Assembly (NCBI GenBank): GCA_963821705.1
Contig: CAWGEV010000008.1
Span: 124,001-188,000, forward strand
Direction: 5' to 3'
DNA from: DASUPK01 sp963821705
GTDB taxonomy: Bacteria > Actinomycetota > Thermoleophilia > Solirubrobacterales > 70-9
Length of the DNA: 64,000 nucleotides
In this document: positions 48,719 through 57,344 of the stretch, in pieces
How the letters are laid out: every line of letters begins with the position of its first letter
How positions within the stretch are numbered: the first letter of the stretch is position 1
The notes under the pieces: generated by a model
Told to the model about the DNA's origin: nothing
Databases searched by the model: none
What the model saw: the letters and a program-made list of their open reading frames with translations, nothing else
Position numbers and translations under genes: made by a program

Positions 48719-49849
48719 ATGCCCGCGGTCGGCACCGAACAGGACGCTTCCCACCTGCGCAGGGCCCTGGAGCTCGCGGGGGGCGGTCGTGGGCGAGTCA
48801 GCCCCAACCCGATGGTGGGCGCGGTCCTCGTCCGCGACGGAGAGGTGATCGGCGAGGGGTTCCATGCCGAGCTCGGAGGGCTCCACGCCGAGCGCGCCGC
48901 GATCGAGGACGCCCGCGCCCGCGGTGAGGATCCGGCCGGCTCCACGATCTACGTGACGCTCGAGCCGTGCGCCCACACCGGCCGCCAGCCACCCTGCACG
49001 GAGGCGATCCTGGAGGCCGGGATCTCACGTGTCCTCTACGCCTCCGAGGACCCCACCGACAAGGCATCCGGCCGCGGGCCCGGGATGCTGCGCGACGGTG
49101 CGGTCGAGGTCGAGCTCGCGGGAGGCCCCGAGGCGAGCGCCGCGAGGCTCCTGAACCAACCCTTCCGGAAGCGAGCGCGGACGGGCCGCCCCCTGGTCAC
49201 CTACAAGGCGGCGATGTCCCTCGACGGCCGTGTCGCGTCTCCAACCGGCGACTCTCGCTGGATCTCCAGCGTTGAGAGCCGCGAGCTCGTCCACCGGTGG
49301 CGGGCCGAATGCGACGCGGTCGCAGTCGGCATCGGCACGGCCCTTGCCGACGACCCGCTGCTCACCGCCCGGCTCGAGGACGCCCCCCGCCAGCCGGCGC
49401 GCGTCGTCTTCGACTCGCAGGCCCGCCTTCCGCTCGACTCCGCGCTGGTGCTCTCGGCCGACGAGGTGCCGCTGCTCGTCCTCTGCGCACCCGAGGCCCC
49501 GTCGGCGCGCCGCGACGCGCTCGAGCGGGCCGGTGCGGAGGTGATCGTCGCGCCCGGGCGGACCGAGCAGGATCGCCTGCTGGCCGGCCTCGACGAGCTG
49601 GGTCGCCGCAAGATCCAGGATCTCCTGCTCGAGGGCGGCCCGACGCTCGCCGGCACGATGTTCGACGCCGGGGAAATCGACGAGGTCAGGCTCTTCGTGG
49701 CGCCGGTGCTCGTCGGCGCGGCCGGCGCACGAGCAGTTCTGGAGGGGACCGGGGCCTCCCGCATCGCGGACGGCGTCCGGCCGCTGGCCACCGACTTCGA
49801 GCGCGTGGGCGAGGACATGCTCGTCCGCGCGAGGCTTAGGGAATGGTGA
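48719..49849 (+). CDS. ribD: bifunctional diaminohydroxyphosphoribosylaminopyrimidine deaminase / uracil reductase
   Basis: Second and third steps of riboflavin synthesis; 376 residues. The N-terminal deaminase has NPMVGAVLVRDG near 29, the zinc ligands HAERAA near 57 and PCAHTGRQPPC near 82. The C-terminal NADPH reductase domain begins about 160 (VTYKAAMSLDGRVA) and has LLEGGPTLAG near 303. ATG 48719 follows GAGAGGAGGG. First gene of ribD-ribE-ribBA-ribH. Confidence 0.96.
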   Translation: MPAVGTEQDASHLRRALELAGGGRGRVSPNPMVGAVLVRDGEVIGEGFHAELGGLHAERAAIEDARARGEDPAGSTIYVTLEPCAHTGRQPPCTEAILEAGISRVLYASEDPTDKASGRGPGMLRDGAVEVELAGGPEASAARLLNQPFRKRARTGRPLVTYKAAMSLDGRVASPTGDSRWISSVESRELVHRWRAECDAVAVGIGTALADDPLLTARLEDAPRQPARVVFDSQARLPLDSALVLSADEVPLLVLCAPEAPSARRDALERAGAEVIVAPGRTEQDRLLAGLDELGRRKIQDLLLEGGPTLAGTMFDAGEIDEVRLFVAPVLVGAAGARAVLEGTGASRIADGVRPLATDFERVGEDMLVRARLREW

Positions 49850-49856
49850 TGGGCTG

Positions 49857-50471
49857 ATGTTCACCGGAATCGTCAAGGAGCTGGGACGGGTCGACGCCGT
49901 CGACTCCTCCGAGGAGGGCGCCCGGCTGCGCATCCGGGCCGAGCTCGCATCGGAGCTCGAGGTGGGCGACTCGGTGGCGGTCAACGGCGCGTGCCTCACC
50001 GCCACCGCCGTCGAGGGGGACACCTTCTCCGCCGACGTGATGCATCAGACGCTCTCACTCACCACGCTGGGCGAGCTGGACTCTTCCTCGCCGGTGAACC
50101 TCGAGCTTCCCCTCCGGCCGGCGGACCGGCTCGGCGGTCACGTGGTCCAGGGCCACGTCGACGGAACGGCGACCGTCACCGACGTCTCGCCGGACGGCTT
50201 CGCCACGCGGCTCACGATCGAGTTGCCGGACGAGCTCCTGCCCTATGTGGTCGATCGGGGATCGATCGCGATCGAGGGGGTCAGCCTCACGATCGCCGGT
50301 CTCACTGACCCCGAGCTGGAGGTCTCCCTGATCCCCGAGACGCTCGAGCGGACCACCCTCGGTGGAGTTGCGCCCGGGGACCGGGTCAACGTCGAGTGCG
50401 ACGTGCTGGCCCGCTACGTACGACGTCAGCTGTCAGGTGACGCGGGCCTGTCACCCTTAACCAAGGAGTAG
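49857..50471 (+). CDS. ribE: riboflavin synthase, alpha subunit
   Basis: Dismutates two 6,7-dimethyl-8-ribityllumazines into riboflavin. The 204 residues show the internally duplicated fold: MFTGIVKELGRV and NGACLTATAVEGD in the first half, GGHVVQGHVDGTATV and IEGVSLTIAGL in the second. It lies 7 nt after ribD and 3 nt before ribBA. Confidence 0.96.
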   Translation: MFTGIVKELGRVDAVDSSEEGARLRIRAELASELEVGDSVAVNGACLTATAVEGDTFSADVMHQTLSLTTLGELDSSSPVNLELPLRPADRLGGHVVQGHVDGTATVTDVSPDGFATRLTIELPDELLPYVVDRGSIAIEGVSLTIAGLTDPELEVSLIPETLERTTLGGVAPGDRVNVECDVLARYVRRQLSGDAGLSPLTKE

Positions 50472-50474
50472 CCG

Positions 50475-51821
50475 ATGGCCAAGAGCACCAAGGAACCCAG
50501 CACCACCGAGAGGGCGACCGACTCGCCGTTCGCCACCATCGAGGAGGCGATCGAGGACATCCGTCGCGGCCGGATGGTCGTCGTCTGCGACGACGAGAAC
50601 CGCGAGAACGAGGGCGACCTGACGCTCGCGGCCCAGTTCGCGACCCCGGAGGCCATCAACTTCATGGCGACCCACGGCAGGGGGCTGATCTGCCTGGCGC
50701 TGACTGACGAGCGCTGCAACGAGCTCGGGCTCAACCTGATGGCGGCGAAGAACGAGGCGCCCTTCCAGACCGCGTTCACCGTGTCGGTCGAGGCACGCGA
50801 GGGCGTCACCACCGGCATCTCGGCGGCCGATCGCGCCCGCACGATCCAGGTCGCGATCGATCCCCACTCACAGCCAGAGGACCTGGTGCAGCCCGGTCAC
50901 GTCTTCCCGCTGAAGGCCAAGGACGGAGGCGTGCTCGAGAGGACCGGCCAGACGGAGGCAGCGATCGACCTGGCGCGCCTCGCCGGCCTGATCCCCGCCG
51001 GGGTGATCTGCGAGATCATGAACGAGGACGGGACCATGGCCCGGGTACCCGACCTCGTTGAGTACTGCGACAAGCACGACCTGAAGATGATCACGGTCGC
51101 CGACCTGATCGCCTACCGGCGCCGCACCGAGAAGCTGGTCGAGCGGATCGTCTCCACCAGGCTCCCGACCAAGTTCGGCGAGTTCAGCGCGGTCGGCTAC
51201 CGATCGCTGATCGACGACAAGCACCACGTCGCGATGGTCAAGGGCGAGGTGGCGGGCGTCGAGGACGTGCTCGTCCGGGTGCACTCCGAGTGCCTCACCG
51301 GCGACGTCTTCCACTCGCTGCGCTGCGACTGTGGCGAGCAGCTCGAGGCGGCGCTGGCCACGATCGAGCGGGAGGGCAAGGGCGTGCTGCTCTACCTGTC
51401 CCAGGAGGGACGCGGGATCGGCCTCCTCAACAAGCTGCGGGCGTACAAGCTCCAGGAGGAGGGCCTCGACACCGTCGACGCCAACCTGAAGCTCGGGCTC
51501 CCCGCCGACCTCCGCGACTACGGCATCGGCGCCCAGATCCTGGTCGACCTGGGGCTGTCGAGCATCCGGATCCTCACCAACAACCCGAAGAAGATCCTCG
51601 GGCTTGAGGGTTACGGGCTGTCGGTCACCGACCAGGTGCCGATCCAGTCGGTGCCCAACCCCCACAACGAGGCCTATCTGAACGCCAAGCGGGACCGGAT
51701 GGGCCACGCGCTGCACCACCAGGGCCTGCCGCTGGACGAGCAGCTGCTCTACGAGGAGCAGCGCAAGGACGAGGAGAGCCGCCGCGAGGAGGCTCCCGGC
51801 GACTACCCGCCCGGGGACTAG
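50475..51821 (+). CDS. ribBA: bifunctional DHBP synthase / GTP cyclohydrolase II
   Basis: Makes both riboflavin precursors: 3,4-dihydroxy-2-butanone 4-phosphate (RibB part, about 25-225: DDENRENEGDL, RTGQTEAAIDLARLAG-type Thr/Glu site) and the GTP-derived pyrimidine (RibA part from about 235). The RibA zinc site is SECLTGDVFHSLRCDCG near 275, followed by SQEGRGIGL near 313. Length 448 is slightly above usual because of a charged C-terminal tail. ATG 50475 has AACCAAGGAG upstream. Confidence 0.96.
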   Translation: MAKSTKEPSTTERATDSPFATIEEAIEDIRRGRMVVVCDDENRENEGDLTLAAQFATPEAINFMATHGRGLICLALTDERCNELGLNLMAAKNEAPFQTAFTVSVEAREGVTTGISAADRARTIQVAIDPHSQPEDLVQPGHVFPLKAKDGGVLERTGQTEAAIDLARLAGLIPAGVICEIMNEDGTMARVPDLVEYCDKHDLKMITVADLIAYRRRTEKLVERIVSTRLPTKFGEFSAVGYRSLIDDKHHVAMVKGEVAGVEDVLVRVHSECLTGDVFHSLRCDCGEQLEAALATIEREGKGVLLYLSQEGRGIGLLNKLRAYKLQEEGLDTVDANLKLGLPADLRDYGIGAQILVDLGLSSIRILTNNPKKILGLEGYGLSVTDQVPIQSVPNPHNEAYLNAKRDRMGHALHHQGLPLDEQLLYEEQRKDEESRREEAPGDYPPGD

Positions 51822-51837
51822 ACCCGGGCACTCCGGA

Positions 51838-51843
51838 TAGGTT
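51838..51843 (+). promoter_or_regulatory. -10 box, leaderless start of ribH
   Basis: TAGGTT, 6 nt before ATG 51850, suggesting a second start of transcription within the riboflavin operon. Confidence 0.45.
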
Positions 51844-51849
51844 CCACCG

Positions 51850-52293
51850 ATGGCCGACCTGGCGACCATGGAGTTCGCTGTCTGCGTCGCGACCTTCTAC
51901 GAGGACCTTGCCGAGCGGCTGGTGAACGGCGCGCTCGAGGCCTTCGGCGAGGAGGGCGTCGCCCCGACATCGGTTCACACCCAGGAGGTCCCCGGCGCCT
52001 TCGAGCTGCCGCTGGCGGCGAAGCTCTGCGCCGAGTCCGGGCGGTTCGCCGGGGTGGCCTGCCTGGGAGTCGTGATCCGGGGCGAGACCAACCACTACGA
52101 CTACGTCTGCGCGGAGGCGGCCAGCGGGATCCAGCGCGTCCAGCTCGACACCGGCGTGCCTTGCTCGTTCGGGGTGATCACCTGCGACACCCGCGAGCAG
52201 GCGGAGGCGCGTGCGGGCGGCGACAAGCGGGATCAGGGGCGAAACGCGGCGATCGCCGTGATGCGGATGGCGGAGTTGCGGGACTCGATCTAG
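51850..52293 (+). CDS. ribH: 6,7-dimethyl-8-ribityllumazine synthase
   Basis: Penultimate riboflavin step, joining the RibB product to the aminopyrimidine; 147 residues forming the icosahedral or pentameric capsid-like fold. VCVATFYEDLAERLVNGA near 11, QEVPGAFELPLAAK near 43, CLGVVIRGETNHYDYVCAEA near 68 with the catalytic His, and GVITCDTREQAEARAGG near 111. Confidence 0.96.
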   Translation: MADLATMEFAVCVATFYEDLAERLVNGALEAFGEEGVAPTSVHTQEVPGAFELPLAAKLCAESGRFAGVACLGVVIRGETNHYDYVCAEAASGIQRVQLDTGVPCSFGVITCDTREQAEARAGGDKRDQGRNAAIAVMRMAELRDSI

Positions 52294-52294
52294 C

Positions 52295-52300
52295 TACCAT
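52295..52300 (+). promoter_or_regulatory. -10 box upstream of rpmB
   Basis: TACCAT, 9 nt before ATG 52310; no Shine-Dalgarno. Confidence 0.4.
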
Positions 52301-52309
52301 GGCCGTCCG

Positions 52310-52504
52310 ATGGCCAAGGTCTGTCACAGCTGCGGCAAGCGCCCCGCGTTCGGCAACTCGCGGAGCCACTCGATGGTCGCCACCCGGCGGCGCTTCAACC
52401 CGAACCTGCAGAAGGTCCGGATCCAGGAGCCCGGCGGCGGCACCCAGCGAGTCTACGTCTGCGCCCGCTGCCTGAAGTCGAACAAGGTCATCAAGGCGGT
52501 CTGA
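52310..52504 (+). CDS. rpmB: 50S ribosomal protein L28 (zinc-binding form)
   Basis: A 64-residue L28: MAKVCHSCGKRPAFGNSRSH start and the NLQKVRI segment. Two CxxC pairs (CHSC near 5, CARC near 51) make it the zinc-containing version. rpmB-fakA-recG is a conserved Gram-positive order, here opened up by other genes. Confidence 0.96.
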   Translation: MAKVCHSCGKRPAFGNSRSHSMVATRRRFNPNLQKVRIQEPGGGTQRVYVCARCLKSNKVIKAV

Positions 52505-52524
52505 CGGCACCCGCTTCCTGACTC

Positions 52525-53184
52525 GTGAGGCATGCCAGCGGGGAGATCCTGGCGCTGGGCATCGGCGTTGCGCTCAGCCCGGCGGCGATCATCACCGTGA
52601 TCCTGATGCTCGCGGCACGGGAGGGGCGGGCAAGCGCTCTGGCGTTTGTCGCGGGCTGGATGGTCAGCCTCGGGGTCCTGGGGACGATCGTGCTGCTGGT
52701 CGCCGACGGCGCGGACGCGCGCCGCAACGATTCGCCGGCAGACTGGGTGGTAGCGCTACAGATCGTTCTCGGGGGACTGCTGCTGGTGGTGGCCGTGCGA
52801 CAGTGGCGCTCGCGAACTGAGGCGGAGTCCGAGCCGGCCGCCTGGATGCAGAAGGTCGATACCTTGACGCCGCTCAGGGCCATCGGGCTGGCCGTTCTGC
52901 TGGCTTCGGTGAAACCCAAGAACCTGATCCTCACGGTGAGCGCGGCCATCGCCATCGCGGAGACCGGCGTGAGCGGAAGCGCACAAGCGGGCGCGCTCGC
53001 GGTGTTCGTGTTGCTGGGGACGCTCGGACCCGGTATCCCGCTGGCGATCTCTCTCTTCATGCGCGAGCGGGCCGCGGTCGTCCTCGGGGGTGTTCGTGAC
53101 TGGATGGTCCGAGAGAACGCGACGATCATCGCCGTCCTCTGTGTCGTCTTCTCCGCCAAGCTGCTCGGCGACGCCATCTCGTGA
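52525..53184 (+). CDS. GAP/SfLAP-type membrane protein
   Basis: A 219-residue LysE-like six-helix membrane protein. ALGIGVALSPAAIITVILML at the start and LLASVKPKNLILTVSAA near 129 are typical of the GAP (Sap, sulfolipid-addressing) family, which acts in export of envelope lipids in mycobacteria. The substrate is unknown here. GTG 52525 is 20 nt after rpmB; the stop overlaps the next gene. Confidence 0.8.
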   Translation: MRHASGEILALGIGVALSPAAIITVILMLAAREGRASALAFVAGWMVSLGVLGTIVLLVADGADARRNDSPADWVVALQIVLGGLLLVVAVRQWRSRTEAESEPAAWMQKVDTLTPLRAIGLAVLLASVKPKNLILTVSAAIAIAETGVSGSAQAGALAVFVLLGTLGPGIPLAISLFMRERAAVVLGGVRDWMVRENATIIAVLCVVFSAKLLGDAIS

Positions 53185-54194
53185 AGGCGGGCACCGCGCT
53201 CGTGTTGGCGGTCGCCATCGCCGGTGGCGGGCTCGTCATCGGTTGCGGAGGTTCCGACCGGTCGAGCGAGTCGGCCTTGAAATGCAACGGCAGCACCGCA
53301 CTGTGTGAGCGGCCCCTGAACCAGGTGGTCTTCCCGGCCACCCACAACGCCTACGCGGGCGCCGACGTCCCCGGCTTCCGCTTCCCGCAGCAGGACGCGG
53401 GAATTCCTGCCCAGCTCGAGGACGGCATCCGGGGTCTGTGGATCGATGCCTATTACGGCTTCCCGGGCGAGCGCGTCTATACCGACACCTCACGGATCAA
53501 TCCGTCGATGAACGCCCAGATCGAGGAGCAGCTGGGTCCGGCGTTCAAGGCCGCGGCCAGGCGCGCGCGGGCCAGGATCTCCCGCCCGCGTGGCGAGCAG
53601 CCGCGCATCTACCTCTGTCACGGATTCTGCGAGCTCGGCGCCGTCGAGGCGCTCGGCGCATTCCGCGAGATCGCCCGATTCCTTGGCCAACGCCCCGATG
53701 AGGTCCTGATCATCGAGATCGAGGACTACGTGGCGCCGAAGGACATGATCGCCGTGATCGAAGAGAGCGGCCTCGCCCCGTACATCTATCGCGGGCCGGC
53801 AGGGCCGCCCTGGCCAACCCTCAGGCAGATGATCGACAGCGGGCAGAGGGTCCTGATCGCCGCCGAGCATCGAAGCGGAGTAGCTCCGTGGTACCACCGG
53901 ACGGACCGGCTCTTTCAGGAGACGCCGTTCGACTTCAGGCGGCCCTCGCAGATGAGCTGCGCCCCCAACCGGGGCAGCGAAAGCAACTCGCTCTTCCTGC
54001 TCAACCACTGGATCAACACTGATCCGAAGCCGCTGCGGGCAACGGCCAGGGTCGTTAACCGCTACAGCTTCCTGCTGCGGCGAGCGCAACGCTGCGAGTC
54101 CGAGCGCGGCCTGTTGCCGAACGTGGTGTCGGTCGACTTCTACCGTGAAGGCGGGCTCTTCAGGGTGGTCCGGACATTGAACGGCGTGCGATGA
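53181..54194 (+). CDS. PI-PLC-like phosphodiesterase lipoprotein
   Basis: A 337-residue putative lipoprotein: a short signal with lipobox VIGC (Cys about 22), then a PLC-like TIM-barrel domain with QVVFPATHNAYAG near 48 (first catalytic His), GIRGLWIDAYYG near 82, YLCHGFCELG near 148 (second His) and EVLIIEIEDYV near 174. It lacks a clear Y-type domain. It probably hydrolyses a phosphodiester outside the membrane. It is coupled to the SfLAP-like transporter by a GTGA overlap. Confidence 0.75.
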   Translation: MKAGTALVLAVAIAGGGLVIGCGGSDRSSESALKCNGSTALCERPLNQVVFPATHNAYAGADVPGFRFPQQDAGIPAQLEDGIRGLWIDAYYGFPGERVYTDTSRINPSMNAQIEEQLGPAFKAAARRARARISRPRGEQPRIYLCHGFCELGAVEALGAFREIARFLGQRPDEVLIIEIEDYVAPKDMIAVIEESGLAPYIYRGPAGPPWPTLRQMIDSGQRVLIAAEHRSGVAPWYHRTDRLFQETPFDFRRPSQMSCAPNRGSESNSLFLLNHWINTDPKPLRATARVVNRYSFLLRRAQRCESERGLLPNVVSVDFYREGGLFRVVRTLNGVR

Positions 54195-54226
54195 AGCGCA
54201 AGGGCTAAGGTCCTCTCACTCCCCGC

Positions 54227-55855
54227 ATGGCTGATCCTTCGATAGAGCGCTTCCGTCGCGTGGTCAGCGCGGCCGCCGCCCACCTGGAGGAGCGGCGCAA
54301 GGAAGTCAACGACCTCAACGTCTTCCCGGTTGCCGACGGCGACACGGGGGACAACATGGCGCTCACCCTACGCGCCGTCAGCGAGGAGCTCGATCGCCTC
54401 GACGGGCAGATGGTGGACGAGATCGGCCGCACCGAGCTCGTCAACGCCCTCGCTCGCGCGGCCCTGATGGGCGCCAGGGGGAACTCCGGGGTGATCCTCA
54501 GTCAGATCGTTCGCGGAGCCGCAGAGGAGCTGGCCAGCCGCCCCGGGGAGCTGGTGGATCCCATGCTGGTCGCGGCGGCGTTCGCCCGCGCCGCGGACGC
54601 GGCGTACGAGTCGGTCCGCGAGCCCGCGGAGGGGACGATGCTCACGGTCTTCCGCGAGATGGCGCACTCGATCTCCAGGCGGCTCGCCCACATGCAGGAG
54701 GTGAGGCTCTCGCCGGACGCGACGCCGGCCGTGCAGGACGCGCTGCTGGCTGAGCTGCTCGAGGAGGCCGTCAAGGACGGGGAGGAGGCGGTCGCTCGCA
54801 CGCCGGAACAGCTCGAGGTGCTGAGGGAGTCCGGCGTGGTCGATGCCGGGGCACACGGCCTGGTGGTGATCCTGGCCGGGGTGGTTGCGGGGCTGCGTGG
54901 CAGCGACGAGCTCTCCGAGGCGGTTCCCCACTACGCGCCCGCGACCGACACGCGCCCGCATCACGAGGACAGCCGCTACCGCTACTGCACGAACTTCATC
55001 GTCACCGGTTCGGGACTCGAGAGCCGATCGTTCGTCCCGATGCTCGAGGAGCTGGGCGATTCGGTGCTCGTGGTCGGCGACGAGGCCACCCTCAAGGTCC
55101 ATGTCCACACCGACGGGCCGGAGGCGGCCGTGAGGCTGTTCGAGGCAGCCGGTCACGTCACGCAGCAACTCGACGTCGCCGACATGCGCGAGCAGATCGC
55201 CGAGCGGAGCGCCCGCCTGCAGGCCGGACGCTGCGCCGCGGTCGCGGTCGTCGCCGGACGAGGCATGCGAGAGCTCTACGAGAGCCTTGGCGCCTTCGTC
55301 GTCGATGGAGGGGAGACCTTCAACCCTTCGATCTACGACCTGCTCGCGGCGATCCACGAGGTGCCCTCCGAGGAGGTCCTGGTCTTCCCGAACAATCCGA
55401 ATGTGGTGATGGCTTCGGAGCGAGCCGCAGAGCTCTCGGACAAACAGGCTCGCGTGGTGCCCTGCACCTCGCAGCAGGCTGGCGTGGCCGCGCTGGTCGA
55501 GCTTGATCCCGGCGCGTCGATCGACGAGAACGCCGAGCGCGTCGAGGATGCGCTCGCCGGGATCCGCGCCGGGTCGGTCGCGCCGGCCGCCCGCGACGAC
55601 GCCAAGGGGCGGTTCGTCAAGGGGGACGCCGTCGGCTTCGTCGGCGACGAGATCGTCGCCTGGGGAGGGGCGGGCTCGACCCTCACCGAGACCATGGCCA
55701 GGCTCGCCGAGGGAGCGGAGATCCTCACCGTGGTGAGCGGGGAGGGGGCGCCGATCGCGCTCGACGAGCTCCAGACCCACGCGCCCGACGGCGTCGAGAT
55801 CGAGATTCACGAGGGCGGTCAGCCCCACTACTGGTGGCTGTTGGCTGCGCAGTGA
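54227..55855 (+). CDS. fakA: DAK2/FakA-type fatty-acid kinase-like protein
   Basis: Kinase subunit that, with a FakB lipid carrier, phosphorylates fatty acids for membrane lipid synthesis (family knowledge). The 542 residues have the DAK2 nucleotide site NVFPVADGDTGDNMALT near 27 and GARGNSGVILSQI near 83, a middle domain (EDSRYRYCTNFIV near 243), and the C-terminal domain ending GGQPHYWWLLAAQ. No fakB is in the window. It overlaps the next gene by GTGA. Confidence 0.9.
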   Translation: MADPSIERFRRVVSAAAAHLEERRKEVNDLNVFPVADGDTGDNMALTLRAVSEELDRLDGQMVDEIGRTELVNALARAALMGARGNSGVILSQIVRGAAEELASRPGELVDPMLVAAAFARAADAAYESVREPAEGTMLTVFREMAHSISRRLAHMQEVRLSPDATPAVQDALLAELLEEAVKDGEEAVARTPEQLEVLRESGVVDAGAHGLVVILAGVVAGLRGSDELSEAVPHYAPATDTRPHHEDSRYRYCTNFIVTGSGLESRSFVPMLEELGDSVLVVGDEATLKVHVHTDGPEAAVRLFEAAGHVTQQLDVADMREQIAERSARLQAGRCAAVAVVAGRGMRELYESLGAFVVDGGETFNPSIYDLLAAIHEVPSEEVLVFPNNPNVVMASERAAELSDKQARVVPCTSQQAGVAALVELDPGASIDENAERVEDALAGIRAGSVAPAARDDAKGRFVKGDAVGFVGDEIVAWGGAGSTLTETMARLAEGAEILTVVSGEGAPIALDELQTHAPDGVEIEIHEGGQPHYWWLLAAQ

Positions 55856-56583
55856 GCTCGCTGCTCGACGAGGCCATCGACGGAGCCGGAGGTCGCCGCC
55901 GGTGGAAGAAGGTCGGCGGGATTTCTGCCCACGTCAACTCTGGCGGCCTCCTGATGCGACTCAAGGGAAGGGCCAAGAGCTTCCGCGACTACGGGGTCAG
56001 CGTGACCACGGAGCGGCAGAGCGCCGTGTTCCAGCCCTATCCGGCCAAGGGATCCACCGGCGTGTTCGATGCCGGGTCCGTGCGGATCGAGGGGCCCGAT
56101 GGCGGTACGCGCTCTGAGCGCCGCGACGCTCGCAGCGAGTTCTTCGGGCTCGCCGGTCTGCGCCGGGACCTTCGCTGGGACGACCTGGACGCTCTCTATT
56201 TCGCCGGCTATGCGTGGTGGAACTACCTGAACATCCCGTTCGTGCTCGAGACCCCTGGGTTCGAGGTCTCGGAGGGGGAGCCCCTGGACGTGGACGGAGA
56301 AACGTGGCGCCGTCTCGACGCCATCTTCCCGGAGGGTCTGCACACCCACTGCCGCCGCCAGGCCCTCTATTTCGGCCCGGACCGGCTCCTGCGGCGCCAC
56401 GACTACCATCCCGACGTCGTCTCGTCACTGGCCAATGCAGCTCACCTGTGCGACGATCATCGCGAGTTCGACGGTCTTGTCTTTCCAACCAGGCGCAGGG
56501 TGGTCCCGCGCGGCCTCCGCGGCCGGCCCCTGCGCGGCCCCAGCATCGTCACGCTCGACGTGAGCTCGATCGAGGTCGACTGA
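55852..56583 (+). CDS. conserved hypothetical protein coupled to fakA
   Basis: A 243-residue soluble protein, not recognised. It opens SSLLDEAIDGAGGRRRWKKV and contains many aromatic and acidic residues in the middle (WDDLDALYFAGYAWWNYL near 107), and ends in a basic segment with TRRRVVPRGLRG. No signal peptide or membrane segment. Overlaps on both sides (GTGA with fakA, one base with the GST-like gene) suggest one operon. Confidence 0.65.
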   Translation: MSSLLDEAIDGAGGRRRWKKVGGISAHVNSGGLLMRLKGRAKSFRDYGVSVTTERQSAVFQPYPAKGSTGVFDAGSVRIEGPDGGTRSERRDARSEFFGLAGLRRDLRWDDLDALYFAGYAWWNYLNIPFVLETPGFEVSEGEPLDVDGETWRRLDAIFPEGLHTHCRRQALYFGPDRLLRRHDYHPDVVSSLANAAHLCDDHREFDGLVFPTRRRVVPRGLRGRPLRGPSIVTLDVSSIEVD

Positions 56584-57341
56584 TGCCACCGGAGGGCGGG
56601 CTCCCGGTCCTCTGGCAGTACAGCTTCTCCAACTACAACGAGAAGGCGCGCTGGGCGCTGGACTTCAAGGGCGTCAGGCACGTGCGCAAGTCGCTGCTGC
56701 CCGGCGGCCCGAGGGCGATGGCTTTCTCACGGGGTGGCGGGACCCTGCCGGTGGTCGACCTCGATGGACGGCGGATCGTGGACTCAACCCGGATCATCGA
56801 GGCGCTCGAGGCCCGGCAACCCGAGCCGGCTCTCTATCCCGAGGACGCGGAGGAGAGGCGGAGGGCGCTCGAGATCCAGTCCTTCTTCACCGACCACATC
56901 GGTCACGACATGCGCCGCATCGGGTTCTGGGAGGGCCGCAACGAGAGGGCCTTCATGGGCGCCTTTCTCGCCACCGACCACGGGGCCGCGGCGCGGGTCC
57001 AGATGCGCGCCACGTTCCCCGTGGCCTGGCACTACGTCGTGCGGCGCTACGGCTTCGATCAGGAGTCCTTCGAGGAGAGCAAGCGTGCGGTCGCCGACGC
57101 CCTCGACCGGATCGAGTCGAAGCGCGAAGGGCGCGACCACCTGGTCGGCGACCGCTTCACCATCGCCGACCTCACTGCGGCCGCGCTGCTCTACCCCTTG
57201 GTCTGGCCGCCGGAATTCCAGTACGAGCTGCCGGAGGCGCCCCACTCCGACTTCCTCGACTCCCTGGCGGGCCACCCGGCTCTCGGGTGGATCTCGGACA
57301 CCTGGCGCCGCGATCGCGGCACGTCGGCCGCCACGGGGTGA
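56583..57341 (+). CDS. glutathione S-transferase-like protein
   Basis: A 252-residue two-domain GST fold: thioredoxin-like N-terminus (LWQYSFSNYNEKARWALDFKG near 11, GTLPVVDLDGRRIVDSTRII near 53) and an all-helical C-terminus (LVGDRFTIADLTAAALL near 183). Actinobacteria normally use mycothiol rather than glutathione, so the thiol or ligand is uncertain. It shares a base with the preceding stop. Confidence 0.8.
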   Translation: MPPEGGLPVLWQYSFSNYNEKARWALDFKGVRHVRKSLLPGGPRAMAFSRGGGTLPVVDLDGRRIVDSTRIIEALEARQPEPALYPEDAEERRRALEIQSFFTDHIGHDMRRIGFWEGRNERAFMGAFLATDHGAAARVQMRATFPVAWHYVVRRYGFDQESFEESKRAVADALDRIESKREGRDHLVGDRFTIADLTAAALLYPLVWPPEFQYELPEAPHSDFLDSLAGHPALGWISDTWRRDRGTSAATG

Positions 57342-57344
57342 CGG

